A DNA stretch of 54,511 nt from CAYUWM01 sp964448395 (lineage in GTDB: Bacteria; Chloroflexota; Dehalococcoidia; E44-bin15), in NCBI GenBank assembly GCA_964448395.1, contig CAYUWM010000003.1, forward strand, positions 1-54,511. Reading direction: 5' to 3'. A program made the position numbers and the translations under genes. Below, piece after piece: positions 50,597-54,511 of the stretch (within the stretch, counting starts at the first letter, position 1; each line of letters begins with the position of its first letter). Under the pieces are notes generated by a model. It was not told the DNA's origin. It saw nothing but the letters and a program-made list of their open reading frames with translations, and did no database searches.

Positions 50597-51495
50597 TTCA
50601 CAAACCTGTTCTCCTGAAGGAGTCCATCGAGGCACTCCAGGTAAAACCCGACCGGCGGTATCTGGATTGTACCGTCGGTGAGGGAGGCCATGCCGCCGCC
50701 GTGCTTGAGCACGGCGTCAGTGTTTTAGGGATTGATATCGACCCCAGAGCCATTGAGGCAGCACGAGCCAACCTCTCACGCTACGGCGATAAGGCTATAT
50801 TAATCAACGATAATTTTGTCAACCTTGAGGATATTTGTCACAGGACAGGGTTCTCCCCCGTCAGCGGGATACTGTTCGACCTGGGCCTGTCATCGGCGCA
50901 ACTCGATGACAGGCAACGGGGTTTCAGTTTCCAGCAGGAAGCCCCCCTTGATATGCGCTTCGACCCGACACAGCAGCTGACTGCGGATACCATCGTAAAC
51001 ACATACCCGGAAAAGGAGATAGCCAGAATCATCAAGCAGTACGGCGAGGAGCGCAAAGGCGGTGCAATTGCCAGATCAATCGTGGCTAACCGCCCATTCA
51101 GCACTACGCTTCAGCTAGCTGCTGCTATATCAAGAGCCGCAGGCAGAAGGGGGAAAATACACCCCGCCACTAAAACGTTCCAGGCCCTGCGCATAGCGGT
51201 GAACCAGGAACTCGAACGACTCAAGATGGCCTTGAGGCAGGCTATCAACATCCTGGAATCAGGGGGACGGCTGGTAGTTATCAGCTTCCACTCACTGGAG
51301 GACCGTCTGGTTAAGGAATTCTTCAGGATGGAATCGCAGGACTGCCTGTGCCCGGTCCAAACGCCGGTGTGCGTGTGCGGGCATCATGCCAGCCTTAAAT
51401 TAATCGTCAAAAAGGTGATCACACCTTCGCCGGACGAGATCGCGGACAATCCGCGCAGCCGCAGCGCCAAAATGCGGGTGGCTGAGCGTATTTAA
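50593..51495 (+). CDS. rsmH: 16S rRNA (cytosine-1402-N4)-methyltransferase
   Basis: 300 residues. The SAM motif DCTVGEGGHAAAVLE near residue 22 and FDLGLSSAQLD near 96, then HPATKTFQALRIAVN and ISFHSLEDRLVK, are diagnostic. I chose the ATG at 50593 since it is the coupled start at the mraZ stop; the open frame begins earlier at 50497 inside mraZ. Confidence 0.97.
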   Translation: MIHKPVLLKESIEALQVKPDRRYLDCTVGEGGHAAAVLEHGVSVLGIDIDPRAIEAARANLSRYGDKAILINDNFVNLEDICHRTGFSPVSGILFDLGLSSAQLDDRQRGFSFQQEAPLDMRFDPTQQLTADTIVNTYPEKEIARIIKQYGEERKGGAIARSIVANRPFSTTLQLAAAISRAAGRRGKIHPATKTFQALRIAVNQELERLKMALRQAINILESGGRLVVISFHSLEDRLVKEFFRMESQDCLCPVQTPVCVCGHHASLKLIVKKVITPSPDEIADNPRSRSAKMRVAERI

Positions 51496-51520
51496 CAAGT
51501 AAATAAATAAAGAGGGGTGT

Positions 51521-51598
51521 TGGGCAGTGTCCTGTCTGATGGCAGGACTAACAAAAAAGATTCGTCGAGCCCAAGGCTATAGGCAGCGACACTGCCCA
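51521..51598 (+). ncRNA. Structured leader RNA before ftsA (unknown class)
   Basis: An 11-base stem closes the element (51521-51531 with 51588-51598; core GGGCAGTGTC and GACACTGCCC). Inside are a hairpin CTGTC-TGAT-GGCAG (51532-51545) and AGCC with GGCT around CAA (51568-51578). GGCAG recurs at 51582-51586 and could pair with CTGTC instead, so two folds are possible. No T-run follows. I do not recognise a known riboswitch. Confidence 0.5.
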
Positions 51599-51679
51599 TA
51601 CTAGTACAAGGGGGTGGAAGAATGTAATGAATCTAATAAAAAGGTTAACTGCCAAAATCACTCAAGAAGGAGGAGGTAA

Positions 51680-52900
51680 ATGGCAAAGAGCGAAATAATT
51701 TCTTGCATTGATGTGGGTACGACCAAGATCTGCAGCATCATGGCCCAACCGGGCCATGGGGGTGACCTTCAGGTGCTGGGTGTTGGACTTACCCCATCAC
51801 GGGGGTTGCACAAAGGGCTTGTGGTCAACATCAATGAGGCCAAATCGTCGATAAAGTCCTCTGTGCGCCGGGCGGAGCAGGCCAGCGGAATCAAGATGGA
51901 GTCGGTGTATGTGGGTGTAACCGGAAGACACGTTTCCTCCCTCAATAAACGGGGCGTGGTTTCCATTTCCCGCAATGACCGGCTGGTCCGTTCGGACGAC
52001 CTGAAAAGGGTACTCCAGTCGGCCCGCACATTCACCGTCCCCAACGACCGAAAGCTGCTGCATGTTATCCCCAGGGGCTACGCCATCGACGGTCAGACCG
52101 GGGTTAAGGATCCGGTAGGGATGCACGGCTTCAGACTGGATGTGGAGACACACGTCATCACCGCCGCAGTGGCCTCGGTCCAGAACCTGGTCAAGTGTGT
52201 CCGGGGAGCCAACTTGGAGATCGAGGATCTGGTACTGGAGCCCCTGGCCAGCGCCGAGGCGGTCCTCAGGCATGATGAAAGGGATGCCGGGGTGGTGCTC
52301 GCCGACATCGGTGGCGGTACCACCGACATCGCCATCTTCAAGAATGGCAGCATCTGGCACACCGCCATCCTGCCGGTAGCCGGCTATCAGATCACCCGGG
52401 ACATCGCCATCGGCCTGGGGATGCCCTTCGACGCCGCCGAGCAGATGAAACGGAAGTTCGGCAGCGTGATGCCCATCTACGACAGTGCCGAGGAGGAAGA
52501 GGCCAACCTTAATACTAATGGTTACGGCGTCTCTTACCAGGACCTCAGCAATATCGTGCGGGCACGGGTGGAGGAGATCTTGAAGCTGATAGCCCTGGAG
52601 CTGCCGACCGACTATGAAAGGGAGGTGCCCGCTGGCCTGGTGCTCACCGGGGGCTGCGCCAACCTGAGGGGAATAGCGTCACTGGGTCAGGATGTCCTGG
52701 GGTTGCCGGTTAGAGTCGGGACGCCAGAGGGAGTATACGGAATCGCCGATGTCCTCCCCGACCCGGCCTACGCCACCGGCGTGGGGCTGTTGCTCTGGGG
52801 TAATAAAAAGCACGACGGCGAAAAAACATGGCAGTCCGGCAGCGTCGGGGAATCACTCAGGCGCCTCGCTATCCGAATGAGGAAACTGGTTATTCATTAA
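51680..52900 (+). CDS. ftsA: Cell division protein FtsA
   Basis: Actin-like membrane tether for FtsZ. 406 residues: phosphate-1 CIDVGTTKICSIM near residue 10, the 1C domain around VYVGVTGRHVSS, phosphate-2 ADIGGGTTDIAIFKNG near 210, GLVLTGGCANLRGI near 320. A C-terminal amphipathic tail with basic residues (RRLAIRMRKLVIH) fits the membrane-targeting helix. Strong GGAGGAGG site. 15 bases before ftsZ. Confidence 0.95.
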   Translation: MAKSEIISCIDVGTTKICSIMAQPGHGGDLQVLGVGLTPSRGLHKGLVVNINEAKSSIKSSVRRAEQASGIKMESVYVGVTGRHVSSLNKRGVVSISRNDRLVRSDDLKRVLQSARTFTVPNDRKLLHVIPRGYAIDGQTGVKDPVGMHGFRLDVETHVITAAVASVQNLVKCVRGANLEIEDLVLEPLASAEAVLRHDERDAGVVLADIGGGTTDIAIFKNGSIWHTAILPVAGYQITRDIAIGLGMPFDAAEQMKRKFGSVMPIYDSAEEEEANLNTNGYGVSYQDLSNIVRARVEEILKLIALELPTDYEREVPAGLVLTGGCANLRGIASLGQDVLGLPVRVGTPEGVYGIADVLPDPAYATGVGLLLWGNKKHDGEKTWQSGSVGESLRRLAIRMRKLVIH

Positions 52901-52915
52901 TGAAAGGAGGATATC

Positions 52916-54040
52916 ATGGCAAAACCAGGATTTGTTCCTAATCCGGCAAAGATAAAGGTACTAGGACTCGGCGGCGGCGGCTGCAATGCTGTCAGCCGCA
53001 TGGTCCAAGCGGAGATCCAGGGGGTGGAATTCATTGGGATCAATACCGACGCCCAGGCCCTGCTCGGCACCGATATCCCCACCCGAATTCAGGTTGGGGA
53101 AAAGCTGACCAGGGGGCTCGGTGTGGGGGGTGACCACATGCTGGGGCTTAAGGCCGCAGAGCAGAGCCGAGATGAAATCCGCAGTTGCGTGGTGGACTCG
53201 GATATGGTGTTCATCACCGCCGGCATGGGAGGCGGCACCGGCACCGGAGTCTCCTCAGTCGTTGCCGAGCTCGCTAAGGAGTCTGGAGCGCTCACCATTG
53301 CGGTGGTCACCAAACCGTTCAGCTTCGAGGGGACGCACCGTTCAATGGTGGCCCAGGACGGCATCGACCGTCTGATCGACAAGGTGGATACCCTGATCAC
53401 CATCCCCAACGACCGCCTGCTCGATCTCTGCGACCAGAGGACGGCAGTGGACAGCGCCTTCAAGATGGCGGACGACGTGCTCAGGCACGCGGTCCAGGCC
53501 ATCGCCGAGGTCATCACCGTTCCCGGCATGGTCAATCTCGACTTCGCCGACGTCAGGGCGGTGATGAAGGATGCCGGCCAGGCGTGGATGTCCATCGGCC
53601 ACGGCAGCGGCCAGAAACGCGCCGTAGATGCGGCGCAGGAAGCGCTGGCCAGCCCGCTGCTGGATGTCTCCATAGACGGGGCATGCGGCGTTCTGTTCAA
53701 CGTTACCGGCGGAGAGACCCTCACCCTGTTCGAGGTCAACGAGGCGGCTCAGGTCATCGGCAAGGCGGTGGATCCCGAGGCCAACATCATCTTCGGCGTG
53801 ACCTTCGACCCCACGATGGACAATGAGATTAAGCTCACCCTTATCGCCACCGGCTTCAATGCCACCGGCGGCAAGGCGATCCGCAAGGACGAGGAACTGC
53901 GCCGCCTGGTCGAGGGTGCCGACAGCGAGCAGGAACTGGACATACCGACCTTCCTGCGACGCCCGATCCCGAAACGGCATACCGTCGAGGCACCCGCAGC
54001 CCAGCCGAAAACCATGCGTTTCCGCATGCCCGCCCGATAA
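52916..54040 (+). CDS. ftsZ: Cell division protein FtsZ
   Basis: Tubulin-like GTPase of the division ring. 374 residues: GLGGGGCNAVSRM near 17, the GTP-binding GMGGGTGTG near 104, the catalytic loop NLDFADVRAVM near 206. The C-terminal peptide LDIPTFLRRP near residue 343 is the binding site for FtsA and partners; a proline-rich, basic end follows. The linker before the peptide is short. Confidence 0.97.
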   Translation: MAKPGFVPNPAKIKVLGLGGGGCNAVSRMVQAEIQGVEFIGINTDAQALLGTDIPTRIQVGEKLTRGLGVGGDHMLGLKAAEQSRDEIRSCVVDSDMVFITAGMGGGTGTGVSSVVAELAKESGALTIAVVTKPFSFEGTHRSMVAQDGIDRLIDKVDTLITIPNDRLLDLCDQRTAVDSAFKMADDVLRHAVQAIAEVITVPGMVNLDFADVRAVMKDAGQAWMSIGHGSGQKRAVDAAQEALASPLLDVSIDGACGVLFNVTGGETLTLFEVNEAAQVIGKAVDPEANIIFGVTFDPTMDNEIKLTLIATGFNATGGKAIRKDEELRRLVEGADSEQELDIPTFLRRPIPKRHTVEAPAAQPKTMRFRMPAR

Positions 54041-54043
54041 GCT

Positions 54044-54105
54044 ACCCGGATAACCGGGTCATTGTAGGGCCATAGGTCGCTAGCGACTTATGGCCCTCTT
54101 GTCTT
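54044..54105 (+). terminator. Tandem hairpin terminator after ftsZ
   Basis: First hairpin ACCCGG-ATAA-CCGGGT (54044-54059); second, stronger hairpin with AGGGCCATA (54066-54074) pairing with TATGGCCCT (54089-54097) and an inner GTCGC/GCGAC, followed by the T-rich CTTGTCTT. Ends the mraZ-ftsZ unit four bases past the stop codon. Confidence 0.75.
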
Positions 54106-54126
54106 CAGATTCCCTCATTTTTGGTA

Positions 54127-54178
54127 TTGACAAACACTATATGTTGTGGTAGTATTACGCTTGCTGCCCAATATAATG
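54127..54178 (+). promoter_or_regulatory. nrdR promoter with two NrdR boxes
   Basis: TTGACA (54127-54132) and TAGTAT (54150-54155), 17-base spacer. Box 1 core CTATATGTTG at 54137-54146 lies in the spacer; box 2 core CAATATAATG at 54169-54178. The published consensus is acaCwATATATwGtgt; each core fits 9 of 10 central positions. The boxes are 32 bases apart, three helical turns, as usual for NrdR. Autoregulation expected. Confidence 0.78.
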
Positions 54179-54200
54179 TGGTTTTGCACAGTTTTTGCAC

Positions 54201-54511
54201 ATGAAATGCCCTTACTGTAACAAAGGAGACTCAAGAGTCATCGATTCCCGCGATGTCAGCGACGCCATACGGAGGCGGCGTGAGTGCCTAGAGTGCGGTG
54301 CCCGCTTCACTACCTATGAGCGCCTGCAGACGGCAGCCCTGCTGGTGGTCAAAAAGGACGGCCGCCGCGAGGAGTTCAGCCGGGACAAGATGGCATCCGG
54401 CATCAGGAAGGCCTGCGCCAAGCGACCGGTATCGCAGGAGACCATCGAGCAGATGGTGGACGATATCGAGGACCGGCTCCGCAAGTCGGGAAAAGGGGAG
54501 GTTATGGCCTC
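54201..54511 (+). CDS. nrdR: Ribonucleotide reductase regulator NrdR (cut by window end)
   Basis: The first 103 codons of the usual about 150-residue regulator. The zinc ribbon (CPYCNKGDSRVIDSRD near residues 3-18, CLECGARFTTYER near 31-43) is followed by the ATP-cone domain (VVKKDGRREEFSRDKMASGIRKAC). It represses ribonucleotide reductase genes when dATP is high. ATG at 54201 with the conserved MKCPYC start; no clear ribosome site. The frame is open at the window end. Confidence 0.95.
   Translation, partial: MKCPYCNKGDSRVIDSRDVSDAIRRRRECLECGARFTTYERLQTAALLVVKKDGRREEFSRDKMASGIRKACAKRPVSQETIEQMVDDIEDRLRKSGKGEVMA

Noticed and set aside
54044..54059. First hairpin after ftsZ as the terminator by itself
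   Set aside because: A six-base stem without a T-run is weak; the following longer hairpin with a T-rich end is the likelier terminator.
1..54511. CRISPR arrays, tRNA or rRNA genes, prophage or insertion-sequence transposases
   Set aside because: I found no regularly spaced repeats, tRNA cloverleafs, rRNA stretches or transposase motifs; the only mobile-looking unit is the DUF559 cassette.

Overview
The window looks like a scaffold from an uncultured anaerobic bacterium of the Chloroflexota, most likely class Dehalococcoidia. The evidence is gene content only: an acsB-acsD-acsC-acsE cluster with no CO dehydrogenase gene beside it, a Chlor_Arch_YYY protein next to its TIGR03663 partner, and a stripped division cluster (mraZ-rsmH-ftsA-ftsZ) with no ftsI or mur genes. 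Coding DNA is GC-rich, with one clearly AT-rich gene. Three runs of exactly 100 N are scaffold gaps; all three fall in the formate dehydrogenase/Nfn region, and each hides much more than 100 bases of coding sequence.

Layout: 1-2524 holds the tail of an XRE-type regulator, an ABC-2 exporter pair and a tiny 8-cysteine ferredoxin that resembles the iron-sulfur domain of ABCE1/RLI. A strong promoter followed by a leader hairpin (2569-2682) opens the Wood-Ljungdahl operon (2700-8809): a small stress-type protein, acetyl-CoA synthase, both corrinoid protein subunits and the methyltransferase. On the minus strand follow mutL, two duplicated zinc-ribbon genes, a membrane protein and mutS (8804-14210). 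Next comes a selenocysteine formate dehydrogenase fused to a GltD-type flavoprotein, then the NfnB and NfnA fragments (14798-19503). A flippase-like protein, two large glycosyltransferase-like membrane proteins and ftsY fill 19656-26864, followed by pabC-pabA-pabB (26961-29848), which supplies p-aminobenzoate for the folate used by the acs and formate enzymes.

From 30289 to 37564 lies a tightly packed ten-gene minus-strand transcription unit that begins with a DUF3467-like gene and nurA and ends with herA. Between nurA and herA sit two paralogous HEPN/AbiU2-like genes flanking a methyltransferase, then a GNAT acetyltransferase, an ICMT-like methyltransferase, an SMR transporter and a possible HAS-barrel protein. 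This is the best candidate here for an undescribed system. A DUF559 nuclease gene enclosed by inverted palindromic repeats sits between herA and pabB.

The rest is housekeeping: a histone-deacetylase-family enzyme on its own divergent promoter; def-cca-secD-secF-CDF; and an exported cysteine peptidase-like protein followed by mogA-trmD-rplS-priA. Last comes the division cluster, with a four-repeat MraZ operator, a structured RNA before ftsA, a terminator after ftsZ, and nrdR (cut by the window end) behind a promoter carrying two NrdR boxes. A further oddity is a shared beta-type module inserted in both SecD and the flippase-like protein.

All family assignments come from reading motifs and gene order. 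No database search was possible.
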